Shown here: positions 5,602 through 6,388 of the stretch, in pieces | How positions within the stretch are numbered: the first letter of the stretch is position 1 | How the letters are laid out: each line of letters starts with the position of its first letter | Assembly: GCA_036003365.1 (NCBI GenBank) | Contig: DASYSL010000142.1 | Coordinates: 1 to 6,388 of the forward strand | Reading direction: 5' to 3' | Source of the DNA: DASYSL01 sp036003365 | GTDB taxonomy: Bacteria > Eisenbacteria > RBG-16-71-46 > DASYSL01 | DNA: 6,388 bases | The notes under the pieces: model-generated | The model's input: only the letters and a program-made list of their open reading frames with translations | Databases searched by the model: none | What the model was told of the DNA's origin: nothing | Position numbers and translations under genes: made by a program

Positions 5602-6388
5602 CGGCGGATCTCCCCTTCCCAGTGGGCGAGCCGCGCGTCGGAGCGCGCGTCGGCCAGGCGGTCGCGGGCGTCGTCCCATTGCTGCAGCGCGTCGAGCAAT
5701 TCGAGCAGGCTCGAAGCGCCGCCCGCGTAGAGGCTGCGCATGCGGGTCAAGTTGTCGGAGGCGCGCCCCAGCGACACGCGCGCCAGGTCCGCGCGCGCGG
5801 CGGCCGTGCGCCAGCGCGTCAGGAGGTCGAGCATCTCGCGGCGGCGGTCGGCGAGGGCGGCCGATTGACGCAGCTCGGCGGCGCGCAGCCGCGCCTGCTC
5901 GGCCTGAACCGCGAAGCCCGTGGTGGCGTCGAACAAGGGCTTCTTGAACTGGAGCGAGATGGAAGCGCCGAGATCGCGCTGCAAGCGATCGCCGAACGTG
6001 GCGCCCGGATCCTCCTGCCGGAGATCGTCGGGCACCCACTTCGTGAGGTCGGCGCCCCACAGGCCGGCGTCGGCCGCGAGATCGACGTGCCAGGCGTTCT
6101 TGGCCCGCGCCTCGGCGAGCGCCACGCGGCTCTTGGCCACCTCGGCGCTGGCCGTGCTCACTTCCGGCGCGCGCGCCAGCGCTTCGGCCAAGGCCAGGGA
6201 GTCGTCCGCCGTGGGCATGAATTCGAGGCTCGCCTCGGGCTCGAGCACGTAGACGCGCTCGCCCGGTGCTCGCCCCACGAGCTGCGCCAGCTCGCGCGCC
6301 AGCGCATCGCGCTCGGCCGCCGACGTGAGCACCTCGGACTCGAGGTCGTCGCGCTGGAGCTGCGCGCGCACCGCGTCGGAGCGCGGCC
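5598..6388 (-). CDS. TolC/CzcC-type outer-membrane efflux channel, C-terminal part (runs off right edge)
   Basis: The frame is open to the right window edge, so the 5' end is missing and about 262 C-terminal residues are visible. An apparent GTG start at 6371 is internal, because the frame continues upstream (PRSDA before VRAQLQ). Features typical of the outer-membrane efflux protein family are long Ala/Arg/Glu/Leu-rich amphipathic helices (for example ALAEALARAPEVSTASAEVA and LARVSLGRASDNLTRMRSLY), separated by a beta-strand region with aromatic and polar residues (LAADAGLWGADLTKW; ISLQFKKPLFD). A late motif, YAGGASSLLELLDA, corresponds to the common Y-x-x-G-x-x-S/T-xx-E/D-LLDA signature. 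It would form the trimeric exit duct for the pump. The stop TGA (5600-5598) overlaps the adaptor ATG. The operon promoter must lie outside the window or upstream of this gene. Confidence 0.9.
   Translation of the reverse strand, partial: PRSDAVRAQLQRDDLESEVLTSAAERDALARELAQLVGRAPGERVYVLEPEASLEFMPTADDSLALAEALARAPEVSTASAEVAKSRVALAEARAKNAWHVDLAADAGLWGADLTKWVPDDLRQEDPGATFGDRLQRDLGASISLQFKKPLFDATTGFAVQAEQARLRAAELRQSAALADRRREMLDLLTRWRTAAARADLARVSLGRASDNLTRMRSLYAGGASSLLELLDALQQWDDARDRLADARSDARLAHWEGEIRR
5610..5616 (-). promoter_or_regulatory. Shine-Dalgarno AGGGGAG for the adaptor gene, inside the channel gene
   Basis: On the minus strand AGGGGAG is followed by 8 nt (ATCCGCCG) and then the ATG at 5601-5599. 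It lies inside the last codons of the outer-membrane channel gene, giving the adaptor its own ribosome loading in addition to coupling through the ATGA overlap. The two downstream GTG starts have much weaker upstream signals (a GGAAG only 3 nt from the pump GTG; a GAAGG 13 nt from the phosphatase GTG). This suggests they rely more on termination-reinitiation. Confidence 0.65.

Larger units (their letters stand above)
867..6388 (-). other. Efflux operon: channel - adaptor - RND pump - PAP2 phosphatase
   Basis: Four minus-strand genes have no intergenic DNA. Each junction is a 4-nt overlap: ATGA at 5598-5601, GTGA at 4636-4639 and GTGA at 1619-1622. This implies one transcript and coupled translation. 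The first three products make a full tripartite efflux machine across both membranes. The fourth is an exported phosphatase. No promoter for the unit is in the window. Confidence 0.85.

Noticed and set aside
5602..6060. N-terminal extension of the adaptor gene up to 6060.
   Set aside because: It overlaps the channel gene in another frame and is Arg/Ala-rich shadow sequence. The lipoprotein signal and Shine-Dalgarno fix the start at 5601.

Overview
The window is G+C-rich DNA from a Gram-negative bacterium. An outer-membrane efflux channel, a periplasmic adaptor lipoprotein and an RND pump imply a diderm envelope. UGA is the stop codon of all five genes whose 3' end lies in the window, so the standard code applies. 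I cannot name the organism from sequence alone. Myxococcota/deltaproteobacterial-type, Acidobacteriota, Gemmatimonadota or a related candidate phylum would all fit the composition and gene families.

Layout. The left edge (1-160, minus) holds the start of a small membrane protein gene that runs off the window. A 114-bp divergent intergenic region (161-274) carries a 17-bp operator-like dyad and a strong Shine-Dalgarno for the next gene. At 275-850 (plus) is a 191-residue exported thioredoxin-like protein whose reading frame is interrupted by one in-frame TGA (443-445). That codon sits exactly at the first position of a CxxC-type motif (U-K-E-C). It is followed at the proper distance by a hairpin matching the bacterial SECIS pattern, with a 5-bp AGCGG/CCGCT stem and a 7-nt loop beginning GG. 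I read the gene as a selenoprotein that a standard gene caller would miss or call as fragments. This is the main discovery of the window.

The rest (867-6388, minus) is one compact operon, in transcription order: TolC/CzcC-type outer-membrane channel (5' end outside the window), periplasmic adaptor lipoprotein, RND inner-membrane pump, and an exported PAP2-family phosphatase. All three junctions are 4-nt start/stop overlaps (ATGA, GTGA, GTGA), which implies translational coupling. The first three products form a complete tripartite efflux system. The PAP2 protein is an unusual fourth member and suggests a link between efflux and envelope lipid phosphate metabolism. The operon converges on the selenoprotein gene with only 16 bp between stop codons, so the two are not co-transcribed. 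No selA, selB, selD or tRNA-Sec, transposase, CRISPR array, tRNA or rRNA is visible.
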